A program made the position numbers and the translations under genes. Positions 8,874 to 16,961 of a stretch of DNA of 64,000 bases are shown one piece after another; position 1 is the stretch's first letter, and every line of letters starts with the position of its first letter. The notes beneath the pieces were generated by a model. It was not told the origin of the DNA. It made no database searches and saw only the letters and a list, made by a program, of their open reading frames with translations. Source of the stretch: CAYSFW01 sp050329935 (GTDB taxonomy: Bacteria > Pseudomonadota > Gammaproteobacteria > UWMA-0217); assembly GCA_050329935.1 (NCBI GenBank), contig JBHJOI010000099.1, positions 1 to 64,000 of the forward strand. The letters are read 5' to 3'.

Positions 8874-11018
8874 TTACGGCCGCAAACCTGAAGGTCCCGG
8901 CGCGACCAGAAACCGCTGCCGAAACATCACGAGATCCAGGCCGTTAACGGTACCGTCACCGTTAAAGTCGGCATGCGGATCATTGGTCAGAAAGCGTTGT
9001 CGAAATTGTACGAGATCGAGTCCATTGACGATTCCATCGCCATTTAAATCCGCATCGCACACATTCCCATACCCATCCCGATCCGTGTCGCGCTGATTGG
9101 CGTTCGCGAGTGCCGAGCAGTTGTCGACAAAGTCCTTGATCCCGTCATTGTCCGCATCGGGATAATGTGGCGCGCTGCCGGCGCCGCAGCCACTCCACCA
9201 GCAGGTGTTCGTGGCCAGCCAGTTGAGCACCGCGACCTTTTTCGGTGGGGTCAGTTGGTTCTGATATTCGCTCAGGCCCCAACTGCCGTAGCGGTCGGAG
9301 GGCCCGACCGAGTGGTACATCGCCATCAGTTCGCCACCCGCGGCTTTCCAGTCGTCGAGATTGCGGGTGTAGGCCGCGATCATTTTGTGGCTACGATTGA
9401 CGTCGCGGAACAGACGGTTGATGTCGGCATTGCCGTCTGGGCCGTTGACGCCAACGACGTGTTGGCCGCCTTCGTAGGCGATCAGTTTGAGGCCGAACTG
9501 CCCCGCCACGTTGGCCTGGTTTTGCATCCACTGCGCGGATTGCGCGAGCGCGCCACCCGGCGTGGAGCTCGGCATCACGCCACCCTCGTTGATTTCGTCG
9601 AAGATCTTGTTGACACCGGCGTCCCCTTGTCCGGCCCAGTATTGGAGCGCGGAGTAATTCGCATTCTGGCCAATGCCGTCGCCGAAATAAGGCGCGATGG
9701 CGAGCGCGTCCATATTCGAGGCGCAGTTGCTTCCGCCGGGATTACGGGCGTCGTTTTTCCACAGCGGGCATTGCAACAAGTAGTTATCCGACACCCAGCT
9801 ATTGGCGGCCTGGGCACCCATCACGCAGCGCACGCGGTGGCTGTCCGCGCCCCAGGCTTGTTTCCAGATGGCGCAGACTTCACTACTGCGCTTGGCGAAC
9901 CACTGCATGCGAACCGAATAGGTGTCGCTCACGCTTGGCCAGAATTGCTTGCCCTTGGCCTCGGACCAGCGGCTGGGCTTGAAACCGCTGTTCCAGGTTT
10001 CGTTGCCCAATTCGACGTAAACGATTTTATCGGCGGCGAGCCGGTTCCGCACCAGGTTGGCGAAGGATTGCACCAGGCTGTTCGACGACAACATGTGCAA
10101 ATTAAACCAAGGTTCCGCCTCCAGCGTGTTGGCAAGGTCGACCATCACCTCGACCGGCACGCCACCGCGATCCGCGTCGACCCAGGTCGCGCTCTGCGGC
10201 GTCAGGCGATCGGCCCACTCGCGTTCGGGCAGCGCGAGCATCTGCGCGTCCGAGCCAGCGGGCTGCGTGGTGAGCACGTTGGTGTGCTGCCAATTCATGT
10301 AACGCAGGGTGCGATAGTGCTTCAAATCGTTGAGAAACGCCGGATGGAATAGCATCGCGTCCTTGATCTGAGCAAAACTCTGGTAGCTCCCGGCGCAGGA
10401 GGAGGCGTCTCGGTGCCACGTGTAAATATCGCCATTACAGATGCCGCCGGGCCAGATCACCTGGATGTTACGCAGATAATCAGAGGGATTGGTCGCAGTG
10501 ATGCTGATCAGCGGCAGCGCCGATGGGGTGACGCTGATACGATCGCAGCGCGTACCGCAGGATCCAATCTTGCTCGCGCCGTTGGAGTAGGCAAGTGTAC
10601 CCTGCCCGTCGTAGAACACCTGCATCTCGGTGACCGGCGGCGCCGGCTGGTCAAGCGCGGCATAGTTACGGCCAAAGATCAGGTAGCTGACTTTGGTGAA
10701 GGTCGCGGTTTGGCCGGCCGTCGGCGTCAACGATCGCGGCCAGCCGTTGGCGTCGAAGTCAACCTTACCAAGCTCGCCGGTGTCCCAGATGCTGTTGGTT
10801 TGGGTGTAAACCACCGCACGTTTCATTTCATCGATGAATGGCCAGTCAGTTCCCCATCGCGCCAGTTCCGGCAGGTTGACGCCCAATGCCGATCCCTTGT
10901 TGTGCGGATTGGCGAACACGTTCGTCGGGGTAAGCGTCGACACAAGCAAACCCGCCAACAACGGATTAAAAATTGTGCGCGAATATTGGCGCGCCTGATT
11001 CAAGTGAATTGGATTCAT
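8874..11018 (-). CDS. Exported TIM-barrel-type glycoside hydrolase with a C-terminal dockerin-like module
   Basis: The protein has 714 residues from the ATG at 11018, which has a GGGAG ribosome site six bases upstream. An ATG further upstream is less likely. Residues 1-37 are a signal peptide. The catalytic region shows two clan-A-like glutamates: Glu340 in YVELGNETWNSGF (acid/base position) and Glu516 in LIAYEGGQHV (nucleophile position). I cannot name the GH family. The C-terminus has DADNDGIKDFVDNC, a calcium stretch and two dockerin-like repeats. Together with the DUF4038 protein this suggests polysaccharide degradation at the cell surface. The substrate is not deducible from the sequence. 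Confidence 0.8.
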   Translation of the reverse strand: MNPIHLNQARQYSRTIFNPLLAGLLVSTLTPTNVFANPHNKGSALGVNLPELARWGTDWPFIDEMKRAVVYTQTNSIWDTGELGKVDFDANGWPRSLTPTAGQTATFTKVSYLIFGRNYAALDQPAPPVTEMQVFYDGQGTLAYSNGASKIGSCGTRCDRISVTPSALPLISITATNPSDYLRNIQVIWPGGICNGDIYTWHRDASSCAGSYQSFAQIKDAMLFHPAFLNDLKHYRTLRYMNWQHTNVLTTQPAGSDAQMLALPEREWADRLTPQSATWVDADRGGVPVEVMVDLANTLEAEPWFNLHMLSSNSLVQSFANLVRNRLAADKIVYVELGNETWNSGFKPSRWSEAKGKQFWPSVSDTYSVRMQWFAKRSSEVCAIWKQAWGADSHRVRCVMGAQAANSWVSDNYLLQCPLWKNDARNPGGSNCASNMDALAIAPYFGDGIGQNANYSALQYWAGQGDAGVNKIFDEINEGGVMPSSTPGGALAQSAQWMQNQANVAGQFGLKLIAYEGGQHVVGVNGPDGNADINRLFRDVNRSHKMIAAYTRNLDDWKAAGGELMAMYHSVGPSDRYGSWGLSEYQNQLTPPKKVAVLNWLATNTCWWSGCGAGSAPHYPDADNDGIKDFVDNCSALANANQRDTDRDGYGNVCDADLNGDGIVNGLDLVQFRQRFLTNDPHADFNGDGTVNGLDLVMFRQRFLVAPGPSGLRP

Positions 11019-11353
11019 CCTGGCTCCCGGTATTGTTTTTTGGCCCAACTGATCGCCGCAAAGCCTGCCAGTACGCGGCAAATCAAGGCGCGAACGAATT
11101 CACAAACCAGGCGAAATAACACGATACAGGGCCTTAGGTAGACCACATTATTCAATGATTTTTATACTATTTTATGCGTTTTTAACAATTGTGCTGGGCG
11201 CAATTTAAATCGCGTAAATTGCGGAACTTCGCGCGGCTAGCGACAGCGAATCGTGATTCGATTTCCGCCGAGCGTCGGTCATCCCGCACGCACGCTTTCG
11301 GTTTACGCCCCCCATCGCCTATCATGGTCTGCACACAACCCGACGATCACGCC
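11019..11353. other. Divergent intergenic region
   Basis: This gap lies between the leftward glycosidase and the rightward SlyD-like gene. An AT-rich core (about 11140-11215) is a plausible place for both promoters, but no clear consensus boxes were found. No gene is seen. Confidence 0.35.
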
Positions 11354-11866
11354 ATGACTGACGAGACGATCCGCAAGCACAAACTGGTCGAGTTCACCTA
11401 CCGCATCCTTGACGAGCATGGTCGTGTGCTGGAACAGGTCGACCTGCCTTTCAACTACATCCACGGCCGCGACAGCGGTATGCACGAAAAAATCGAACGT
11501 GCGATGGAGGGCCATCGCGCAGGCGACACGGTGACCGTCAGACTCGACCCGAGCGATGGCTTCGGCGAGGCCGACCCAAACCTGATCTTCACCGATGACA
11601 TCGACAACGTGCCCGAGGAATTCCGCAGGGTCGGCGCCGAGGTTGAGTTTCGCAACGACCGTGGCGAGACCAAGACCTTTCGCGTCACCGAGCGCGAAGA
11701 CGGCAAGCTCACCTTCGATGGCAACCATCCATTGGCGGGCAAGCCGATCGAGTTCAATCTGGAGATATTGCAGGTGCGCGACGCAACCGCCGACGAGTTG
11801 AGCGGCCTTGTGCCAACCGGCCAAGCCGTCGGTCTCTCACCCTCGACCTCACGCACGATCAATTAA
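11354..11866 (+). CDS. SlyD-like FKBP-type peptidyl-prolyl isomerase
   Basis: This is a 170-residue cytosolic protein. The start at 11354 (MTDETIRKHK) fits the family better than upstream ATG codons, because SlyD proteins begin a few residues before the first strand (LVEFTYRILDEHG). An FKBP half-domain contains FNYIHGRDSGMHEKIERAMEG, where the insert-in-flap chaperone domain normally begins, then DPSDGFGEADP, and the protein ends with an FKBP strand (IEFNLEILQV). The histidine- and cysteine-rich metal tail of E. coli SlyD is absent. The expected role is proline isomerisation and chaperone activity during folding. The next gene starts 30 bases downstream, so the two are probably co-transcribed. 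Confidence 0.85.
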   Translation: MTDETIRKHKLVEFTYRILDEHGRVLEQVDLPFNYIHGRDSGMHEKIERAMEGHRAGDTVTVRLDPSDGFGEADPNLIFTDDIDNVPEEFRRVGAEVEFRNDRGETKTFRVTEREDGKLTFDGNHPLAGKPIEFNLEILQVRDATADELSGLVPTGQAVGLSPSTSRTIN

Positions 11867-11896
11867 CCCGACAACCCACTCAAGGAAGCCTTGCCC

Positions 11897-12802
11897 ATGT
11901 GCGATCCCGCGACGCTCAACGAAAAATTCAGCATTCCCGGTGTAGCCGAGTTCACGGTTGGCGCACACGGCGCCGTCGTCGCCAACATTTCCAACGCGGG
12001 TGGCTCGGCCAGCATCGCGCGTCAGGGCGCGCAATTGTTGAGCTGGGCGCCGACCGGGCAGGCACCCGTCGTGTGGCTCTCGCCGGCGGCACGGTTCACC
12101 GCCGGAAAATCGCTTCGAGGCGGCACCCCGGTGTGTTGGCCGTGGTTTGGCGCGCATTCCACCGATGCCAGCAAGCCCGCCCACGGCTTCGCCCGCAATC
12201 TGGATTGGCGCGTCGTCGAGGTCACGGCGCTCGGGGCCGCCACCCGCGTGGTTTTAAGCTTCGTGCCCGAGGCGGAGCAGCACGCGCTCTGGCCCTACGC
12301 GGCGGAGCTCAAGCTCGCGATCACTGTGGGTTCACGGTTGCGAATGGAGCTTTCGACCCACAATACCGGCACGAAGCCATTGACCCTGACCCAAGCCCTG
12401 CACACCTATTTCCATGTCGGCGACATCGGCTCGGTGGCGGTCGAGGGGCTTGAAGGCAAAGCGTTTATTGACCGGGTGCAGGGCGACGCCCGGCGAAACC
12501 AACAGGGTCCGATCACGATCGACAGCGAGGTCGACCGCATCTATCTCGACGCGCCCGGTGAAGTGGCGATCGTCGACCGCGCGCTCGATCGCCGCATTCT
12601 GATCGGCAAACAGAACAGCAACAGCTATGTGGTGTGGAACCCATGGGCGGAAAAAGGCGCGAAATTCGGCGATATGGGCGACGACGGCTATCGGCGGATG
12701 CTCTGTGTCGAGACCACCAACGCCTGGGACGACACGGTCACGGTCGCACCGGGCGAGACAATCACGTTAAGCACCGAATACCGGGTCGAGGCGCTGCTCT
12801 GA
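11897..12802 (+). CDS. D-hexose-6-phosphate mutarotase (aldose 1-epimerase family, YeaD-like)
   Basis: This 301-residue protein matches YeaD-type mutarotases, which interconvert alpha and beta anomers of hexose 6-phosphates. Visible motifs are the N-terminal GAQLLSWAP, the active-site stretch LRGGTPVCWPWFG, HGFARNLDW, QALHTYFHV with the catalytic histidine region, and a C-terminal VVWNPWAEKG. Length is normal for the family. The ATG at 11897 is chosen because AAGGA lies nine bases upstream. A TTG two codons earlier would be too close to it. The gene probably shares a transcript with the SlyD-like gene. Its role is in central sugar metabolism in the cytosol. Confidence 0.9.
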   Translation: MCDPATLNEKFSIPGVAEFTVGAHGAVVANISNAGGSASIARQGAQLLSWAPTGQAPVVWLSPAARFTAGKSLRGGTPVCWPWFGAHSTDASKPAHGFARNLDWRVVEVTALGAATRVVLSFVPEAEQHALWPYAAELKLAITVGSRLRMELSTHNTGTKPLTLTQALHTYFHVGDIGSVAVEGLEGKAFIDRVQGDARRNQQGPITIDSEVDRIYLDAPGEVAIVDRALDRRILIGKQNSNSYVVWNPWAEKGAKFGDMGDDGYRRMLCVETTNAWDDTVTVAPGETITLSTEYRVEALL

Positions 12803-12897
12803 CGCAATGCCTGCCGTCCTCGCTTCACCCGCGCGGTATGTTGCGAGCCTCTAGTAGCGCGCAACTGCAACGGCTTCGTTGAACGGCCGGTGCGCGG

Positions 12898-14136
12898 TTA
12901 CGCGAGCCGGCGCCGAAACACGGTCGCGAGCCGATCGACATTGTTCGCGAGGTCGTAGCGCTCGAGAATGCGTTGGCGCCCGGCCTTCGCCAACCGCTCA
13001 CGCAGCGCGGTATCGTCGATCAACCGGGCAATGGCTTGGGCCAGTTCAACGCTATCCGACGGCGCGACCAGCAGTCCGTCGATACCATCGCGAATCAACT
13101 CCGGGATGCCCGTGATCCGCGTCGTGACGCACGGAATCTCCATCGACATCGCCTCCATCAGCACCACCGGAATGCCCTCGGCGAAGCTCGGTATCGAGAA
13201 GGCATCCGCTTTCGCATACAGTTCGCGAATGCGGTCCTGATTGACCGCCCCTTCAAAGATCACATGATCGCGCAGCGCCAGGGACTTGACCTGTTGCTCA
13301 AGCGATGCACGATCAACGCCATCGCCAACCAACCGCAGCCGCACCTTCCGACCCTCCGCGATCAATTCGCGCAGCGCCTCGACCAGAATGTGCTGTCCCT
13401 TCGCCGGCGTGAGCCGTCCGACACAAATGATCTCGAACACCTCGGGATTGGGCTCGAACGACTTCGGCGTGAAGATCTGCGGGTCCACGCCCAGGCGCGC
13501 GACTTCGAGTTTGTGCCAATGCTCGTAGGGCGACAGCTTCATCAACTGGCTACGCGCGAAGTTACTGATACAGAGCATGAAATCCGCCGCGATCACCTTC
13601 TCGGTGAGATATTGACCGGGGGCGTTGTAGAACTCATCCGGACCGTGCACGGTCACCGAAAAGCCGTGGCCAAAGATCTCCTTGACGAACATCGCGACAG
13701 TCGCGGCCTGGCTGCCAAGATGCGCGTGTAGATGGGTCTGCTGTTTGCGCCGCATCCAGCCGCCGACCATCAGCGCCTCAGTGAAATACATCAAGTTATA
13801 GAACCACTTGCGCAAATCGAATCCACCGAGTCGAAATACCATTCGCCAACCGCGCAGATACCCGGCCGGGTTACCCCTCAACGTCGCGAGATGCGCGCGC
13901 GCGCCACTCTTGGCGCCATCGGGCTTGATGAAATACGTCAGGCTCGCCTCGTTCGCCTCGTCGGCCGTGAGCCCCTTGCCGCTGCGATCCGGCGCGTTGA
14001 TTGAGGCCACATCGATGCGGAATCCCAGGCGCCTTAGTTGCAGCACCTCGCGGATGATGAAGATCATCGACAGACAGGGATATTGGCTGACGATATAGGC
14101 TAACGAGCGCGGAGAAGAGTCGGTTGCGTTGGTCAT
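12898..14136 (-). CDS. Glycosyltransferase family 4
   Basis: This 412-residue protein has two Rossmann lobes of the GT-B fold. The N-lobe starts SLAYIVSQYPCLSMIFIIRE, as in WcaL-like exopolysaccharide transferases. The C-lobe has the GT4 signature ICVGRLTPAKGQHILVEAL and the donor-binding EGIPVVLMEAMSMEIPCV, with the usual E-x7-E spacing. The start at 14136 is taken because upstream codons do not fit the fold. No good ribosome site is visible there. The enzyme probably acts at the cytoplasmic face of the membrane on a lipid-linked glycan. Its neighbour is a Gfo/Idh oxidoreductase on the same strand. Donor and acceptor sugars are unknown. Confidence 0.9.
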   Translation of the reverse strand: MTNATDSSPRSLAYIVSQYPCLSMIFIIREVLQLRRLGFRIDVASINAPDRSGKGLTADEANEASLTYFIKPDGAKSGARAHLATLRGNPAGYLRGWRMVFRLGGFDLRKWFYNLMYFTEALMVGGWMRRKQQTHLHAHLGSQAATVAMFVKEIFGHGFSVTVHGPDEFYNAPGQYLTEKVIAADFMLCISNFARSQLMKLSPYEHWHKLEVARLGVDPQIFTPKSFEPNPEVFEIICVGRLTPAKGQHILVEALRELIAEGRKVRLRLVGDGVDRASLEQQVKSLALRDHVIFEGAVNQDRIRELYAKADAFSIPSFAEGIPVVLMEAMSMEIPCVTTRITGIPELIRDGIDGLLVAPSDSVELAQAIARLIDDTALRERLAKAGRQRILERYDLANNVDRLATVFRRRLA

Positions 14137-14268
14137 GGCGGGTCTGCGTACGTGCTGGGTCGGTTGTGCAAGCGCTGATCCCGCGCTTGTGAGGCGCAAG
14201 CTTAAACGACGCGATTACGACGCTTCAAAGACTATCCACGGTTAATGTGAACTGCCTTCGTAAAAATC

Positions 14269-15381
14269 TTACTCTCCCGGATAAACGAGACCCCATTGGC
14301 CGCGAATCGCATCTATGATCTGCATGATCGCGAGCGTTTCATCCAACGGCATCACCGGACTTTCGCGCAAGCCTTCGCGCAGGCAACGAGTCGCCTCCGC
14401 GATCTGGAACTGATGACCGTTGCCGGGGAACGCCTTGTGCACGGTGTCGCCACCGAGCAATCCGAGGACCGGATCGATCCGCTGTCGTAGCTGTTGCATC
14501 CCGGCGTGGTGTTTGAAGGTGGTCTTGAGACGGCCCGCGAAACCCGTTTCGGTGGGATCGGACCGCGCCGCGCTGGACTCGGGGGACTCGAAGCGGCGAA
14601 TCGTAAAGCGGCACGCGCGTTGGAACGGCGCATGCAGGCGAATCTGCCCGTGCTCGCCCATCACCACGGCTTCGTTGGTGCCCAGCACACGCAGGCTCGC
14701 CGAGAGGTCGGCGAGCGCGCCGTCGTCGAACGCCAGCTGATAGGTTGATTGATCATCGACCCCGCTGCGTCCGAGCGCCGCACTGCTTGATATCGACTGC
14801 GGCAATCCCAGCAGATGACAGGCAAAGTCGATCGTCTCGACACCGCGATCGAGCAGCGCACCACCACACTCATCGAGACTGAAAAAGCGACTGTCCGGAT
14901 CGAAGTACTCGGGCGTGGCGAGGTTTGCCGTCAGCAAGCGCACCGCGCCGATCTCGCCGGCCGCGACCCGGCGTTTGAGCTCGACCACCGCGGGCATGAA
15001 CCGCGCCCAACTCGCAGCCATGCAAAACAGGTCCTGATCCCGCGCCGCATCGATGACTTGCGCCGCCTGCAACGCGTTCAGCGTAAAGGGCTTTTCGCAC
15101 AGCAGCGGTTTACCCGCGGCAAGTGTGTCGAGGCTGTCCTCAAGATGCCGGTAATGCGGTGTTGAAATGTAAACGATGTCGACCGCGGGATCGTCGAGCA
15201 GGCTTTCGAGATTCGCGACGCACTTCGGGATGGCATGCTGCGCGGCAAAGCGTTCCGCATGGGTCTGCGTCCACGCGGCGACCGCGTACAGTTCCGCGTC
15301 CGGCACGAATGCGAAGTCGGCCGCGACCGCATCGGCCTCCGCGCCCACCCCCCAAAATGCCCAGCGAATTCGTCGTGCCAT
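14269..15381 (-). CDS. Gfo/Idh/MocA family NAD(P)-dependent oxidoreductase
   Basis: This 370-residue protein has an N-terminal Rossmann domain (IRWAFWGVGAEADAVAADF) and the family motif CEKPFTLNALQA, whose lysine contributes to catalysis. The C-terminal alpha/beta dimerisation domain covers about residues 130-330. AGGAG seven bases before the ATG at 15381 fixes the start. Such enzymes oxidise or reduce sugars, inositols or sugar nucleotides. The substrate cannot be told from sequence. It is transcribed toward the GT4 gene 132 bases downstream, suggesting a shared role in glycan building. Confidence 0.87.
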   Translation of the reverse strand: MARRIRWAFWGVGAEADAVAADFAFVPDAELYAVAAWTQTHAERFAAQHAIPKCVANLESLLDDPAVDIVYISTPHYRHLEDSLDTLAAGKPLLCEKPFTLNALQAAQVIDAARDQDLFCMAASWARFMPAVVELKRRVAAGEIGAVRLLTANLATPEYFDPDSRFFSLDECGGALLDRGVETIDFACHLLGLPQSISSSAALGRSGVDDQSTYQLAFDDGALADLSASLRVLGTNEAVVMGEHGQIRLHAPFQRACRFTIRRFESPESSAARSDPTETGFAGRLKTTFKHHAGMQQLRQRIDPVLGLLGGDTVHKAFPGNGHQFQIAEATRCLREGLRESPVMPLDETLAIMQIIDAIRGQWGLVYPGE

Positions 15382-15784
15382 CAAGCTTCTCCTCGTTTAC
15401 CCATCGGCGCGGTCGATGGGGCATCATCATCAAACTACCGCGATTCGCATTCGACAGGGCGCCGCCCCAAACGTTTCGAGGCGATCGACATCCGGTTGCC
15501 TGGGCAACGCGCGCGCATCCCACCGCAAGCCTGTTCACAGCCTGCCCGCGATCGCGCGGATCGTTGATCAGCCGTGCAGGCGCCGTGCTCGCCAAAACCG
15601 GCTCAAGAGTCTACACCGAATCGTGCATTGGCTCCTGTCGCGGCGTGCGGCGCCACTCGCTCCGCCGCGGCGGACGCCCGTCTTTTGACGATTTTCATTT
15701 AAAATGCCGTACAGCTCGGATAAATTTGCGCATTCACCTTTCAACGCTCAATCTAGGTGATCGCCGTAACCGCATGCCCCCGAA
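15382..15784. promoter_or_regulatory. Divergent region upstream of the rsx operon
   Basis: About 400 bases separate the leftward oxidoreductase from rsxA. TTGACG at 15685-15690 is a possible -35 element in the first AT-rich patch before rsxA, but the matching -10 is poor. No gene is credible; open frames here are GC-driven. Confidence 0.35.
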
Positions 15785-16366
15785 ATGACAGAGTTTCTGC
15801 TGATCCTCGTTTCGACGATCCTGGTGAATAACTTCGTTCTGGTGAAGTTCCTGGGCCTGTGCCCGTTCATGGGCGTGTCGCGCAAACTCGAAACGGCGCT
15901 CGGGATGGGGCTCGCGACGACATTCGTCCTCACGCTGGCCTCCATTTCCAGCTATCTGATCAATGCCTATCTGTTGGTGCCACTCGACCTGGCCTATTTA
16001 CGCACGATCACCTTCATTCTGGTGATCGCGGCAATCGTCGGTTTCACCGAGATGGTGGTACGCAAAACCAGTCCATTGTTGTACCGCGTGCTGGGGATCT
16101 ATCTGCCACTGATCACCACCAACTGCGCGGTGTTGGGCGTTGCGTTGCTGAATGTGAAGGAAGATCACAACTTTCTGTCGTCGGCCCTGTATGGCTTCGG
16201 CGCGGCGGTGGGTTTCACGCTGGTACTGGTATTATTCGCCGCGATGCGCGAACGAGTGATCGTCGCCGACGTGCCCGTGGCGTTCAAGGGGAATGCGATC
16301 GCGCTGGTCACCGCGGGATTGATGTCGCTCGCCTTCATGGGCTTCGCCGGTCTCGTCAAAGGCTGA
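15785..16366 (+). CDS. rsxA: Rnf/Rsx electron transport complex subunit A
   Basis: RsxA (RnfA) is a 193-residue inner-membrane subunit of the ion-pumping Rnf complex, which couples ferredoxin and NADH redox to a transmembrane ion gradient. The sequence opens with MTEFLLILVSTILVNNFVL and has the conserved FLGLCPFMGVSRK, a cysteine-containing half-helix that helps bind an FeS cluster in the membrane. A second such motif is PLITTNCAVLGVAL. Six hydrophobic helices are apparent, and length is as expected. It is the first gene of an intact rsxABCDGE operon. It shares its fold and motifs with RsxE. Confidence 0.97.
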   Translation: MTEFLLILVSTILVNNFVLVKFLGLCPFMGVSRKLETALGMGLATTFVLTLASISSYLINAYLLVPLDLAYLRTITFILVIAAIVGFTEMVVRKTSPLLYRVLGIYLPLITTNCAVLGVALLNVKEDHNFLSSALYGFGAAVGFTLVLVLFAAMRERVIVADVPVAFKGNAIALVTAGLMSLAFMGFAGLVKG

Positions 16367-16370
16367 CCCG

Positions 16371-16961
16371 ATGTTGACCGCCATCGCCAGCATCAGCCTG
16401 TTGTCGGCATTCTTCGGCCTGGTGCTGGGTTATTCGTCGATCCGGTTTCGGGTGCAGGGCAACCCGATCGTCGAACAGATCGACTCGATCCTGCCGCAGA
16501 CCCAGTGCGGCCAATGCGGCTACCCCGGATGCCACCCGTATGCCGAAGCAATCGCGCGTGGCGAGGCCGATATCAATCGCTGCCCGCCCGGCGGCCAAAT
16601 GGTGATCGTCTCACTGGCCGACCTGCTGGGCATGGACCCCAAACCACTGGACGAGGAAGTCGGCGAAGCCATCGATGTGCCACAGGTGGCCGTGATCCTC
16701 GAGCAGTGGTGCGTTGGCTGCACGCTCTGCATCCAGGCTTGTCCCGTGGACGCGATCATCGGCGCGGCGAAACAAATGCACACCGTGATCGCCGCGGAAT
16801 GCACCGGCTGCAAGCTCTGCCTGCCGGCGTGCCCGGTGGACTGCATCGTCATGCAGACCGAACCGACACCGATCGAGCACTGGGTCTGGCCCTATCCCGA
16901 GCAACGCGCGATCACCACCCCGGCGCTTGCAGCCGAGTCGAGCGGCAGCAGCGCGGGATGA
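16371..16961 (+). CDS. rsxB: Rnf/Rsx electron transport complex subunit B
   Basis: RsxB (RnfB) is a 196-residue iron-sulfur subunit anchored by an N-terminal helix (residues about 1-25). An N-terminal cluster motif is CGQCGYPGC with a further Cys in INRCPPGG. Two ferredoxin-type clusters follow: CVGCTLCIQACP and CTGCKLCLPACP. It receives electrons from ferredoxin and passes them to the membrane subunits. The gene starts four bases after rsxA. Its stop overlaps the ATG of rsxC as ATGA, which indicates coupling. Confidence 0.97.
   Translation: MLTAIASISLLSAFFGLVLGYSSIRFRVQGNPIVEQIDSILPQTQCGQCGYPGCHPYAEAIARGEADINRCPPGGQMVIVSLADLLGMDPKPLDEEVGEAIDVPQVAVILEQWCVGCTLCIQACPVDAIIGAAKQMHTVIAAECTGCKLCLPACPVDCIVMQTEPTPIEHWVWPYPEQRAITTPALAAESSGSSAG

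Noticed and set aside
10413..11141. A 242-codon plus-strand frame opposite the 8874-11018 glycosidase
   Set aside because: It lies fully opposite a well-supported gene with intact catalytic motifs and has no ribosome site or domain.
16505..16957. An upstream extension of rsxC by about 151 codons
   Set aside because: It overlaps rsxB in another frame. The ATG at 16958 overlapping the rsxB stop gives the normal RsxC N-terminus.
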